Shown: positions 1-8,133 of the stretch, one piece after another
Layout of the letters: each line of letters starts with the position of its first letter
Numbering within the stretch: position 1 is the first letter of the stretch
Source of the DNA: Bacillota bacterium
GTDB lineage: Bacteria > Bacillota > Clostridia > Christensenellales > SZUA-584
NCBI GenBank assembly: GCA_023461435.1
Contig: JAEYLC010000026.1
Coordinates: 1 to 64,000, forward strand
Length of the DNA: 64,000 nt
Reading direction: 5' to 3'
Notes under the pieces: generated by a model
What the model was told of the DNA's origin: nothing
What the model saw: the letters and a program-made list of their open reading frames with translations, nothing else
Databases searched by the model: none
Position numbers and translations under genes: made by a program

Positions 1-14
1 ACGCGGGGTGAAAT

Positions 15-374
15 ATGATAGAGCGAGGAGATATATTTTACGCGGATTTAAACCCCGTTACCGGATCTGAGCAAGGCGGCATAAGGCCTGTGCTTGTGAT
101 ACAGAACGACACCGGCAACCGGTTCAGTCCGACGGTGATCGTGGCAGCCATAACGTCCAATCTTGGCAAGGCACGCCTTCCGACGCATATCATCATCGAT
201 AATGATAAGCTAAGCGAAAAAAGCGTGGTTCTGCTCGAACAGATCAGAACGATTGACAAGACCCGGCTGATCAAAAAAGTAGGACGGCTTAGCGAAAAGG
301 AAATGCTTCGCATCGACGAAGCCATATCCATTAGTATGGGGTTTGATAAAACGAGGCAGACCGAGGAAGAATAA
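15..374 (+). CDS. mazF: MazF/PemK-family endoribonuclease toxin
   Basis: Toxin of the MazF/PemK type, in the NdoA (EndoA) group of Gram-positive bacteria, which cleave mRNA at short sequence motifs independently of the ribosome. The 119-residue length fits. The opening RGDIFYADLNP (residues 4-14), the GSEQGGIRPVLVIQN segment (17-31) with the conserved Arg24, and SPTVIVAAIT (38-47) are the family's core, and Arg24 and Thr47 sit where active-site residues are expected. The ATG follows a GGGGTG ribosome-binding site that begins at the window edge. The antitoxin gene should lie just upstream, outside the window. A strong terminator follows immediately, so this is probably the last gene of its operon. 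Confidence 0.93.
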   Translation: MIERGDIFYADLNPVTGSEQGGIRPVLVIQNDTGNRFSPTVIVAAITSNLGKARLPTHIIIDNDKLSEKSVVLLEQIRTIDKTRLIKKVGRLSEKEMLRIDEAISISMGFDKTRQTEEE

Positions 375-402
375 AGCGGAAGAAGACCATCTTCCGCTTT
401 TT
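373..402 (+). terminator. Rho-independent terminator after mazF
   Basis: A perfect 11-bp stem (373-383 with 390-400), a 6-base loop and a T run form the hairpin. The left arm starts inside the mazF stop codon. Confidence 0.88.
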
Positions 403-427
403 GATTCGGCTGCATGTTGGAGGTGCT

Positions 428-1249
428 ATGAACCGGCGCATAAAAGATTACATATTGATTACGGTGGGCGTTGTGGTTGCGGTGGCCGGGCTCAACCTGT
501 TTTTGGTTCCCAATAAAATTGCCGCGGGCGGCATCAGCGGCATCGCGACAATCCTCTACCACGTATTCGGCTTTCCGCTCGGCATCACGATCGCCGTGCT
601 CAACGTGCCGCTTTTCGTGATCGGCTACAAATTTGTGGGCAGGAGCTTTGCCATCCGCACCGCATACGCGCTGGTGCTCTATTCTCTGCTTGCCGAATTC
701 ATCCCGATACCAAAAACGCAGGATATGTTTTTAGGGTGCGTGTACGGCGGCGTATTCGTGGGCGCAGGCATCGGCCTCGTGGTGCGCTGCGGCGGCAGCA
801 CCGGCGGCACCGACATGGCCGCCAAAATGCTGAGCGCGCGGTTCAAGCACATCGGCATCAGCACATTCGTTTTCGCGATCGACTTCATCGTTATATCGTC
901 CGCCGGCATCATCTTCGAACCGCAGGCCGCGCTTTACGCCATCGCGTCGCTGTATGTGACAACAAAGCTGATCGAGGTAATGACGGTGGGCCTCGCCGTG
1001 TCCAAAGCGTTTTATATCATATCCGATAAAAACGACGAGATCGCGAAGGTCATCATTGAAAAGCTGAGCCGCGGCGTCACGGCGCTGACCGCCAAAGGCG
1101 TATACAGCGGAAAGCAAAAGGAGGTGCTGCTGTGCGTGCTGCGGTGGCATACGGAAGGCGCCAAATTGAAGCGCATTGTGAAAAGCATCGATGAAAACGC
1201 TTTTGTCATTGTGGCGGACGTTAAAGAAGTGATGGGCGAAGGTTTTTAA
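428..1249 (+). CDS. YitT family membrane protein (DUF2179)
   Basis: Integral membrane protein of the YitT/DUF2179 family, widespread in Firmicutes and of unknown molecular function. Five hydrophobic helices occupy roughly the first 200 residues, with the Gly-rich GGxxGTDMAAK segment typical of the family between helices. A soluble C-terminal DUF2179 domain (about residues 205-272) follows, ending in KEVMGEGF. The ATG at 428 is preferred over a TTG at 401 because GGAGGT at 419-424 sits 3-4 bases ahead of it and the TTG lies in the upstream terminator. It is separated from mazF by that terminator, so it is probably transcribed independently. Confidence 0.88.
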   Translation: MNRRIKDYILITVGVVVAVAGLNLFLVPNKIAAGGISGIATILYHVFGFPLGITIAVLNVPLFVIGYKFVGRSFAIRTAYALVLYSLLAEFIPIPKTQDMFLGCVYGGVFVGAGIGLVVRCGGSTGGTDMAAKMLSARFKHIGISTFVFAIDFIVISSAGIIFEPQAALYAIASLYVTTKLIEVMTVGLAVSKAFYIISDKNDEIAKVIIEKLSRGVTALTAKGVYSGKQKEVLLCVLRWHTEGAKLKRIVKSIDENAFVIVADVKEVMGEGF

Positions 1250-1361
1250 AAAAACTTAAGTGAATAGTCATCGGACTGTTGTTTTCGTCTTTATTTTGGT
1301 GGTATTATTGTTTTAGAAAGTATAATCAATGATTTGGACTGAGAGGAGCGTTTGTCCGAAT

Positions 1362-1919
1362 ATGATCAATAAAGATAAAACAATGCCCTGGTGGTTTATC
1401 GTGCTGACGGGGCTCATCGTACTCGGAGTGGGTATCTATCTGCTGGTATCGCAGGAGAACGGACTCAATGCGCTGACTTTCCTGCTGACCATCGGCGTGC
1501 TGCTTTTCAGCTTCTATAACTTTTACAAGGCATTCAAATTCAAGGATGAGAACCGGCTTTTTGTTCCGTTTCTCGTGCACGCGCTGCTCGATCTCGTTTT
1601 ATTTCTGCTGCTCATCATCATCAGGAACTCGCCCGCGCTGCTCGGCGTGATTCTTTCAAGCTGGTTTATAATTTTCGGGCTGTTCGGCCTCATCAATGCG
1701 CGGCAGGATGGCGGCAACAGCTCCAAAACACGCGTGAGCGCGCTGCTGCTGCTGATTGGCGTGGTGCTGATACTGCTGCCGTTTTTGCTGAGCATCAACC
1801 ATGTGCTTTTCCTCGGCATCGTCGCGATACTGATCGGCGTATTCAGAACTGCGCAGGGTATCATCTACAAGGTGCAGCGTGACGGCCGGACTTCCGGCGG
1901 CCGGTCGAACCTGATATAA
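1362..1919 (+). CDS. DUF308-type small membrane protein
   Basis: A 185-residue hydrophobic protein with about six predicted membrane helices arranged as paired hairpins and short polar loops. It matches the HdeD/DUF308 group in size and pattern, with a final positively charged tail (GRTSGGRS). Function is unknown. The ATG at 1362 is chosen over 1329: GAGAGGAG lies at 1341-1348, and a TATAAT box at 1321-1326 would put the transcript start beyond 1329. The thrS promoter begins two bases after the stop codon, so the two genes are transcribed separately. Confidence 0.75.
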   Translation: MINKDKTMPWWFIVLTGLIVLGVGIYLLVSQENGLNALTFLLTIGVLLFSFYNFYKAFKFKDENRLFVPFLVHALLDLVLFLLLIIIRNSPALLGVILSSWFIIFGLFGLINARQDGGNSSKTRVSALLLLIGVVLILLPFLLSINHVLFLGIVAILIGVFRTAQGIIYKVQRDGRTSGGRSNLI

Positions 1920-1921
1920 GA

Positions 1922-1950
1922 TTGACAGGCAGTCACTGCCGTCATATAAT
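1922..1950 (+). promoter_or_regulatory. Sigma-70 promoter of thrS T-box transcript
   Basis: TTGACA (1922-1927), a 17-bp spacer and TATAAT (1945-1950) form a consensus promoter. The spacer contains a small inverted repeat, GGCAG-TCA-CTGCC (1928-1940). Confidence 0.9.
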
Positions 1951-1956
1951 ATGTCT

Positions 1957-2176
1957 GTTAAACAGGCAAGGACAAGTAATCTGTTTGCCGCAAGCGCATT
2001 TAAGAGACGCGCACACCGTAGGCTGTGAGTGTGCCGGGCGCCGCAGAGGATGAAACCACCTTAAGCCTTGAAGTGGGCTGGCTCCCGTATCGGCCAAGCA
2101 AAGAGCCATATCTATGGAAGATGGGTGGAACCGCGGTTTAAAAAATCGTCCCATGTGCGATGCACATGGGTTTTTT
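1957..2176 (+). promoter_or_regulatory. T-box riboswitch (tRNA-Thr) with terminator
   Basis: T-box leader that senses uncharged tRNA-Thr and controls thrS by antitermination. The conserved T-box core GATGGGTGGAACCGCGG lies at 2120-2136. It is followed by an intrinsic terminator with a perfect 9-bp stem (2150-2158 with 2162-2170), a GAT loop and six T. A specifier candidate is ACC (Thr) at 2055-2057, on the 3' side of the presumed stem I. The specifier assignment is inference; the T-box core and terminator are directly visible. Confidence 0.95.
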
Positions 2177-2210
2177 ATTTGAGAAAACTAAGAAAGAGGA
2201 CGTAAAAGAA

Positions 2211-4142
2211 ATGAAGATCACACTCGCAGACGGAGAATCAAGAGAGTTTGAAAGCGGCATCAGCGCGCTCGATGTCGCCAAAGCGATATCCGGCAAGCTT
2301 GCCAAAAAGGCGCTGGCCGCCAAGATCGATGGCACCGTGCGCGATTTAGCAGCGCCGATAAGCACCGACTGCCGCCTCGAAATCCTGACGTTTGAGGATG
2401 AGGCGGGCAAGAAGGCGCTCTGGCACACGGCGTCTCACGTGATGGCGCAGGCCGTCAAGCGTCTTTTCCCGGGCGCGAAGCTCGCGATCGGCCCCGCGAT
2501 TGACACCGGTTTTTATTATGACTTCGACGTGGAAAAGCCTTTTGACGCGGACGATCTCAAAAATATCGAGGATGAGATGGCGCGCATCGTGGCGGACGAC
2601 CTGCCGCTCGAGAAATTCGAGCTCAACCGCGCCGAAGCGCTCGATTTCATGAAAAACGAACCATATAAGCAGGAGCTGATCAACGACCTGCCCGAAGACG
2701 CAGTGCTAAGCTTTTACAGGCAGGGTGAGTTTACCGACCTTTGCGCGGGACCGCATGTGCCGTCCACCAGCAAGGTTAAATCGTTCAAGCTTTTGAGCGT
2801 GGCGGGCGCGTATTGGCGCGGCAGCGAAAAGAACAAGATGCTCACGCGCATATACGGCACGGCCTTTGAAAAGAGCGAAGAGCTGGCCGCGTATCTGAAT
2901 CTGCTCAAAGAGGCGCGCGAGCGCGACCACAACAAGCTTGGCCGCGAGCTCAAGTTTTTCACCACGAACGACGCGGTGGGCCAGGGGCTGCCGCTCATTA
3001 TGCCCAAGGGCGCCAAGGTGATGCAGGTGCTGAGCCGGTTTGTGGAAGACGAGGAGGAAGCGCGCGGCTATCAGCTCGTGCGTACGCCGCTGATGGCCAA
3101 GAGCGATCTTTATAAGATCTCGGGCCACTGGGATCATTACAGGGACGGCATGTTTGTGATGGGCGACGAGGAAAAGGGCGAGGAAATCATGGCTCTCCGG
3201 CCCATGGACTGTCCGTTCCAGTTCATGATATACAATTCCGAGCTCCACAGCTACCGCGAGCTGCCCATACGCTACAGCGAAAACGCGACGCTGTTCCGCA
3301 ACGAATCGTCCGGCGAGATGCACGGGCTGATCCGCGTGCGGCAGTTTACGCTCGCCGACGCGCATATCGTCTGCACGCCCGAGCAGGTGGCCGATGAGTT
3401 CAAGGGCGTGATCGAGCTGATACAGTACATGATGAAATGCATCGGCATCGAGAACGAAATCTCGTACCGGTTTTCAAAATGGGACCCGAACAACACAGAG
3501 AAATACATCAACGACCCCGAGGCGTGGGATGCCACGCAGGCACTCATGAAGCGCATCATCGACGAAGTGGGGCTCAATTACTACGAAGCGGACGACGAAG
3601 CCGCGTTCTACGGCCCCAAGCTCGACCTGCAGTTCAAAAACGTGTTCGGCAAGGAAGACACGCTGTTCACGGTGCAGATCGACTTCGCGCTGCCCACGCG
3701 CTTTGACATGACGTATGTGGATTCCAACGGCGAAAAGAAACGCCCGTATATCATTCACCGCTCCTCCATCGGCTGCTACGAGCGCACACTCGCGATGCTG
3801 ATCGAAAAGTACGCGGGCGCGCTGCCGCTTTGGATCGCGCCCGAGCAGGTGCGCCTCATGTCCATCACCGACCGCTCGCTCGAGTACCTGCGCGAATGGG
3901 AGAAGAAGCTCAAGGCCGCAGGCGTGCGCGTCACGGTGGATTCACGCAGCGAAAAGATCGGCTACAAAATCCGTGAAGCACGCAACGAGCGCGTCCCGTA
4001 TATGGCGGTCGCGGGCGACAACGAGGTGGATAAAGGCACGCTCGCCATCCGCAAGCGCGGCGAGGGCGACATCGGCGAGATGGACGCCAATACGTTCCTT
4101 GAAATGGTGGTTCAGCAGAACAAGGATAAGCTCATATTCTGA
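2211..4142 (+). CDS. thrS: Threonyl-tRNA synthetase
   Basis: Class II synthetase charging tRNA-Thr with threonine. From the N-terminus it has a TGS domain (about 1-60), an editing domain with HTASH (72-76) and Cys178 in LCAGPH, a catalytic core, and a C-terminal anticodon-binding domain. The zinc ligands are visible as Cys334 (MDCPFQF), His385 and His516. Motif 3 reads HRSSIGCYER, with Cys where most homologues have Ser. The 643-residue length is normal. The ATG at 2211 follows AAGAGGA at 2194-2200. An in-frame ATG at 2160 lies inside the T-box terminator and cannot be the start. Confidence 0.98.
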   Translation: MKITLADGESREFESGISALDVAKAISGKLAKKALAAKIDGTVRDLAAPISTDCRLEILTFEDEAGKKALWHTASHVMAQAVKRLFPGAKLAIGPAIDTGFYYDFDVEKPFDADDLKNIEDEMARIVADDLPLEKFELNRAEALDFMKNEPYKQELINDLPEDAVLSFYRQGEFTDLCAGPHVPSTSKVKSFKLLSVAGAYWRGSEKNKMLTRIYGTAFEKSEELAAYLNLLKEARERDHNKLGRELKFFTTNDAVGQGLPLIMPKGAKVMQVLSRFVEDEEEARGYQLVRTPLMAKSDLYKISGHWDHYRDGMFVMGDEEKGEEIMALRPMDCPFQFMIYNSELHSYRELPIRYSENATLFRNESSGEMHGLIRVRQFTLADAHIVCTPEQVADEFKGVIELIQYMMKCIGIENEISYRFSKWDPNNTEKYINDPEAWDATQALMKRIIDEVGLNYYEADDEAAFYGPKLDLQFKNVFGKEDTLFTVQIDFALPTRFDMTYVDSNGEKKRPYIIHRSSIGCYERTLAMLIEKYAGALPLWIAPEQVRLMSITDRSLEYLREWEKKLKAAGVRVTVDSRSEKIGYKIREARNERVPYMAVAGDNEVDKGTLAIRKRGEGDIGEMDANTFLEMVVQQNKDKLIF

Positions 4143-4155
4143 CCATAAAGCCAAC

Positions 4156-4192
4156 AAAGACGGTATAGAGTTACAGCCTGCCGTCTTTTTTT
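4156..4192 (+). terminator. Terminator after thrS
   Basis: Stem AAAGACGG (4156-4163) pairs with CCGTCTTT (4181-4188) and a T run follows, 14 bases after the thrS stop. Confidence 0.8.
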
Positions 4193-4238
4193 CTGCAACA
4201 TAAACTGCGGTTAAGTCTTAAGTTAAGAATGAAATAAG

Positions 4239-4488
4239 ATGCCTGTACCCCGAAGGGGTATGGTCACTCCGTTCAATATATACAAAAATACAGAGCGGTA
4301 CGGGGACCGCTCACTACAATTCGTATAACATTACGCGCTTTCAAGGATGGATCAAGACCCATCGCTACAGTTCTAGAATTTTTTACAGGGAAATAAATCG
4401 AATAAAAAGAGATATCTGTACCCCGGAAGGGTATGGTCGCAGCATACCATTTCGCATCTTCAAGGATGGGTCAAGACCCATCCCTACA
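4239..4488 (+). repeat. Cluster of short dispersed palindromic repeats
   Basis: The spacer between thrS and the next gene (4193-4513) holds no gene but several related units. A 23-base unit recurs at 4243-4265 and 4416-4438, each carrying a small hairpin built on TACCCC/GGGGTA. A 29-base unit recurs at 4341-4369 and 4460-4488, with hairpin arms GGATGGGTC/GACCCATCC and a CTACA tail. A third hairpin with the same CACTACA-type tail and different arms (GAGCGGT/ACCGCTC) lies at 4293-4318. They look like members of an intergenic palindromic repeat family, related by tail and layout rather than by stem sequence. Confidence 0.7.
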
Positions 4489-4513
4489 TTTCGAGGATAA
4501 GTACACCATTAAG

Positions 4514-4551
4514 CATAAAAAAAGCAAGCGAGCGCTGAACTCACTTGCTTT
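4514..4551 (-). terminator. Terminator of the peptidoglycan-binding protein gene
   Basis: Read on the minus strand, a 9-bp stem with one mismatch (4540-4548 with 4524-4532) is followed by a run of T. Confidence 0.8.
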
Positions 4552-4565
4552 TGTTTCATCCTTGG

Positions 4566-5486
4566 CTACTGCTGATACTGAAGCTCGCCTTCCGTTTTGC
4601 CTCCGGCAAGCAGCACCATTTTGTAATGCTCCTTGTCCACAAACCCGAGCACATCCGACGTGCTGCCCATGAAATAAAGGCAGGCATGGCCGCTCATCGT
4701 GTTGTCGGGCAGCGTATCGGCACCGGCCGGATGCCCGAACAGCGACGCCGCGTAGGTGGCAGACCCGACGGTGACGACCACGGCGCGTTTCTCCCATGTG
4801 GGCTCCACGTCCGCCGGCACATTATAGATTTCGAGGAATGTGGTGTACGCGGCCGAATCCGTCGCTTCCACATCCGCGTGCCCTGTGCCGCCCGTGCGCT
4901 GCACGGTAAACGCTTTGCCCGTGTTAAAGTCGGTCACGGTAGCTGTCGTGCCTACGGGGAAAGCCGGGTCCACGGTGGCGGCCCAATCGGCAAGCTCGCC
5001 GGGCGCCGTCGCGCCGTTCGACTCGCCAACGCCGTAATAGACGGGAACCGCGGCGCTCAAGGGCTTGCGCACCACGTCTGAGGAGAACAGCTTGTCGTAT
5101 GTCATCTGGCCGATCTGACCGTCGGAATCCAGGCCGTTATTCTGCTGGAACTTCATCACGGCGTCCTGAGTCAGGCCGAAATACTGTCCTGTGGGCCGGT
5201 AGTTCAAGTACCCGAGGTCTCTCAAACGCATCTGCACCCTGAAGACTCTGGTGCCCGAGCTCTCGAGCTTGATCACCTCAAATGTGCTCTGAGAATCATC
5301 CGGCGCCGCGTCATCCGGCATGGAACCGTCCGAGCTTTGAGGCTTCGACGTCTCCGGCGACGTTGTCGGGGAAGGTGAAGGATCGGGTGAAGGGGACGCT
5401 TCGGGCGCGCCGAGCGATACCGGAACCGCCATTGTGAAAACAAGGGCCATCACCAATATGATAAACAATGCTTTCTTCATTTTCAT
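4566..5486 (-). CDS. Secreted peptidoglycan-binding domain protein
   Basis: Exported protein of 306 residues. It has an N-terminal signal peptide (about 1-26, ending near SLGA), a low-complexity Pro/Ser/Thr linker (about 28-60), and one PG_binding_1 repeat (about 75-135, LxxxGxxVxxxQxxLxxLGY then a K-F-Q-x-x-N-G-L core). The C-terminal domain of about 160 residues is one I do not recognise. It resembles the accessory half of cell-wall hydrolase-type proteins and contains SGHACLYFMGS near its end, but I see no clear Cys/His catalytic set. AGGAGA directly ahead of the ATG supports the start. It probably binds the cell wall; enzymatic activity is unproven. Confidence 0.78.
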   Translation of the reverse strand: MKMKKALFIILVMALVFTMAVPVSLGAPEASPSPDPSPSPTTSPETSKPQSSDGSMPDDAAPDDSQSTFEVIKLESSGTRVFRVQMRLRDLGYLNYRPTGQYFGLTQDAVMKFQQNNGLDSDGQIGQMTYDKLFSSDVVRKPLSAAVPVYYGVGESNGATAPGELADWAATVDPAFPVGTTATVTDFNTGKAFTVQRTGGTGHADVEATDSAAYTTFLEIYNVPADVEPTWEKRAVVVTVGSATYAASLFGHPAGADTLPDNTMSGHACLYFMGSTSDVLGFVDKEHYKMVLLAGGKTEGELQYQQ

Positions 5487-5579
5487 ACTCTCCTAAAAAT
5501 GGCCTGAGCATGCGCCAAATTGTCTAAGTATGGCTTTTGCTCGTCTTATATTATCACAGTTTGTCAGGCCTGTACACCC

Positions 5580-7004
5580 TTATCCATTTTGTTTACTTTT
5601 GAGCTCGAACTGTTCAAAGCCGCCTTCGAATGTCTGTGTGTGCCCATCCGCAATGAAAACGACCCTGTCTGCCACGGCCTGCAGAAACGCGCGGTCGTGC
5701 GAAACGAACAGCACCGCGCCCGGATACGCACGCAGCACCGTCTCCAACGCGGCGCGCGACTCGGCATCGAGGAAATTCGTCGGCTCATCGAGCACGAGCA
5801 GATGAAAGCCCGAGAGTATAATGCGCGCCAATGCGAGCTTTAAGCGTTCGCCGCCGCTCAAAGTGGCGGCCTTCTGGTGCACCGCGTCGCGCCGGAAAAG
5901 CAGACGCGCGAGTATCGTGCGCACAAACTGCGTGTCGTAGGCTGCGCCGTCCATCGCGTTTTCGAGCATGCTTTTTTGCATATCGAGCGTGCTTAAGTCC
6001 TGCTTGAAATAGCCGATGCGCAGATGAGCGCACGGCTCCACACCGTCCGCGCGCGCCGCGATGAGCTCGAGCAGCGTGGTTTTGCCCGCGCCGTTGGCGC
6101 CGACCAGCGCCGTTTTCTTGCCGTTCAGCACCGCGAAGCGGCAGCCGTCAAGCACGGTTCTGTCACCGTACCGCTTGCTTACGCCGCGCACATCGATCAG
6201 CACAGGGCTGTGGATCGCCGTCGCGCGCAGGTCAAAAGCGATGTCCCTGTCCTGCCACGGTTTTTCGACCTTCTCAAGCTGTTCAAGGCGCGACAACGCC
6301 GCCTTGGCCGCGCGGTCCAGCTTGGCCTTCTGGCTCTGCCCGCCCATTTTGTGCAGCCGCGCTTCCGAATTGCCCATGCGCTTCGGCGCTTTCTTGACTT
6401 GCGCGGACTGCCGCGTTTTTTCCTCGGCCACCTTTTTCAGGCGGCTAGCTTCCTCCGCGTACGCTTCATACTGCGCCGCCTGCGACGCTTTTTCAAGCTG
6501 TTTTTGCGAAAGATAGTCCTCATAGCCGCAGCCGTACAGCGTGCAGACGCCGCCGTCGATCTCGAGCACCTTGGTGCAGACGCTGCGCAGCAGCACGCGG
6601 TCGTGAGAGACGAGCACCAGCGCGCCGTCGAATGCCAACAGCGCGGCTTCGAGCCGTTCGATGCTACCTAAATCGAGGTTGGTGGTGGGCTCGTCGGCGA
6701 TCAGCAGCTCGGGATTCTGCGCAAGCGCCCGCGCGATCAGCGCCGAGGTCTTCTCGCCGCCGCTGTGCGCGCCATCGTCGTCCGGCGTGCCGAACTGCGC
6801 GATCACGCCGAGCCGTCCGCGCACGGTCACCCGCCCCGCGTCCGGCTCCTCCTCCCCCGTGATGAGCTTTAACAGCGTGGTTTTGCCCGCGCCGTTTTTA
6901 CCCACCACCGCGAGCTTGTCGCCGCGGTACAGCGCCAGTCTTTTTAAAGACACCACAGTCCGGGTGCCATAGCTTTTCTCCAAATTGTTGATTTCAAGCA
7001 ACAA
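5580..7004 (-). CDS. ABC-F ATPase, antibiotic-resistance type
   Basis: Soluble protein with two ATP-binding domains and no membrane segments, the ABC-F layout of ribosome-associated factors. Walker A motifs are GKNGAGKTT (35-43) and GANGAGKTT (near 300). Signatures are SGGEKT (about 81-86) and LSGGERLKLALARI. Walker B segments are LLIADEPTTNLD and LLVLDEPTNFLD. The first domain is strongly shortened between Walker A and signature, as in Vga/Lsa/VmlR-type ribosome-protection proteins, and a charged inter-domain linker (about 160-270) follows. The TTG start at 7004 has AAAGGAG nine bases upstream. That site lies inside a terminator hairpin, which suggests drug-inducible control. Confidence 0.88.
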   Translation of the reverse strand: MLLEINNLEKSYGTRTVVSLKRLALYRGDKLAVVGKNGAGKTTLLKLITGEEEPDAGRVTVRGRLGVIAQFGTPDDDGAHSGGEKTSALIARALAQNPELLIADEPTTNLDLGSIERLEAALLAFDGALVLVSHDRVLLRSVCTKVLEIDGGVCTLYGCGYEDYLSQKQLEKASQAAQYEAYAEEASRLKKVAEEKTRQSAQVKKAPKRMGNSEARLHKMGGQSQKAKLDRAAKAALSRLEQLEKVEKPWQDRDIAFDLRATAIHSPVLIDVRGVSKRYGDRTVLDGCRFAVLNGKKTALVGANGAGKTTLLELIAARADGVEPCAHLRIGYFKQDLSTLDMQKSMLENAMDGAAYDTQFVRTILARLLFRRDAVHQKAATLSGGERLKLALARIILSGFHLLVLDEPTNFLDAESRAALETVLRAYPGAVLFVSHDRAFLQAVADRVVFIADGHTQTFEGGFEQFELKSKQNG

Positions 7005-7214
7005 AAAAATCCACTCCTTTTCAAGAGAGGATTACCGACTATACCCCGCACACCCAAAGCATTGCGCTTTTTCGCACAATAAAAGGCATCCGGGAATCGA
7101 ATGATTTTTCTATACAGTAATCCTCAAAACATTATAAGGCGGTTCGCCTATTAAAACTGTTTGTCGGTTACTGTATCTTCATTCGCTCCTGCTGCCTCCT
7201 TAGGACATCTTATT
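7003..7214 (-). promoter_or_regulatory. Putative ribosome-mediated attenuator of the ABC-F gene
   Basis: The leader holds four segments, listed 5' to 3' on the transcript. Segment 1 (7177-7166) overlaps the end of a tetrapeptide ORF. Segment 2 is 7125-7110, segment 3 is 7036-7025 and segment 4 is 7019-7008. Segments 1 and 2 can pair (9 bp plus CC/GG across a bulge). Segment 2 can instead pair with 3 (GAGGATTAC with GTAATCCTC, 9 bp perfect). Segments 3 and 4 form a hairpin followed by a T run, an intrinsic terminator that also hides the AAGGAG ribosome site. A small hairpin (7149-7137) lies between segments 1 and 2. The architecture matches ribosome-stalling attenuation; function is inferred. 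Confidence 0.75.
7168..7182 (-). CDS. Leader peptide MKIQ (uORF of ABC-F attenuator)
   Basis: A four-codon reading frame (ATG AAG ATA CAG TAA) is preceded by AGGAG three bases ahead and AAGGAGG further upstream. Its last codons form the first arm of the attenuator, so a ribosome stalled here would mask that arm. Too short to judge by codon use; it is called from position and ribosome site alone. Confidence 0.6.
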   Translation of the reverse strand: MKIQ

Positions 7215-7220
7215 GACTGT

Positions 7221-7249
7221 ATATTACCAGCTTAACGGGCCGGTGTCAA
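7221..7249 (-). promoter_or_regulatory. Promoter of the ABC-F leader
   Basis: On the minus strand TTGACA (7249-7244), a 17-bp spacer and TAATAT (7226-7221). The -35 box overlaps the last codons of the upstream polymerase gene. Confidence 0.85.
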
Positions 7250-8133
7250 CTCACCGGCCTTGTGAGTATCTCCTCCAGCACAGGCACACGTTTGCCCTCG
7301 CTCAGCGTGGGCGCAAACAGGTCTCCCGTGGTCTTAAGCCGCTGCGCGGCATTTTGCAGCGTGAAATCGCACGGCTTCGCGCCTTTTTTGAGTTCGTCCC
7401 ACTTAACCGGCATCGATACCGCGCCGCACGGCACCGCGCGCGGCGAATACACGCTGATGATGCTCTTGCCGTGTCCCATCTGCAGATAGTCAAAATACAG
7501 CTTGCGCCCGCGGTTTTTAACGAGCCGCTCGATCGTGACGCTATCCGGATGCTTCGCCGCGAAGTATTTCCCGAAAAACAGGTTGATTTTGCGGCCCTCC
7601 TCAAACGACATGCGCCTGGTCGGGATATGGATCTGCAGGCCCGACGCGCCCGAGGTTTTGGCATAGCACGGCACGCCGAGCTGTGAGAGCGTCTCGTGCA
7701 CCGACAGCGCGCACGCGGCCACATCCTCAAAAGTCTGCCCCTCCGAGGGATCAAGATCAAAAACGAGCGCCTGAAGCAGTCCGTCCGGCGCGCAGAACGG
7801 CACGTGAAATTCGAGCGCCGCCGAATTCCCGAGCCAGATCAGCGTTTTCAAGCTGTCGAGGTTGACAAACTCCTCGCCCGAATCGTCCGTGGTGACGCTG
7901 ACCCAGTCCGGCGTGCCCTTGGGCGGCCTTTTCTGATAGAAAAATTCGTCGCCTACGCCATGCGGATAACGCAGCACGGTTAAGGGCTGCCCTGTCGTGT
8001 GCGGCAGCAGATACGGCGCGAGCGAGATGAGCGCGTTCACATAAGCGCCCTTCGTCATGCCGGTATCGGGAAACAGCACTTTATCGGGGTTCGTCATGGC
8101 CACATTGCTGCCCTGTACGGTGATCGTGCTCAC
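7246..8133 (-). CDS. ligD: LigD-type DNA primase/polymerase domain protein
   Basis: Stand-alone polymerase of the archaeo-eukaryotic primase type found in bacterial LigD, which fills gaps and adds nucleotides at double-strand breaks during Ku-dependent end joining. The catalytic aspartates are in FDLDPSEG (Asp126, Asp128). The KTSGASGLQIHIP block (159-171) and the HGVGDEFFYQKR segment near residue 60 are family hallmarks. The length of 295 residues matches the isolated domain. The GTG start overlaps the ligase stop by 4 bases and has GGAG eight bases ahead. Here polymerase and ligase are separate proteins instead of one LigD chain. Confidence 0.93.
   Translation of the reverse strand: MSTITVQGSNVAMTNPDKVLFPDTGMTKGAYVNALISLAPYLLPHTTGQPLTVLRYPHGVGDEFFYQKRPPKGTPDWVSVTTDDSGEEFVNLDSLKTLIWLGNSAALEFHVPFCAPDGLLQALVFDLDPSEGQTFEDVAACALSVHETLSQLGVPCYAKTSGASGLQIHIPTRRMSFEEGRKINLFFGKYFAAKHPDSVTIERLVKNRGRKLYFDYLQMGHGKSIISVYSPRAVPCGAVSMPVKWDELKKGAKPCDFTLQNAAQRLKTTGDLFAPTLSEGKRVPVLEEILTRPVS

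Noticed and set aside
2160..2210. In-frame ATG upstream of thrS, giving a longer protein
   Set aside because: It lies in the loop and right arm of the T-box terminator and has no ribosome site; the ATG at 2211 has one.
7085..7101. Minus-strand TTCGATTCCCGGATGCC, like the T-loop and 3' acceptor of a tRNA
   Set aside because: The 5' half of the T-arm does not pair and no cloverleaf can be built. It may be chance or an old attachment-site scrap, not a tRNA gene.
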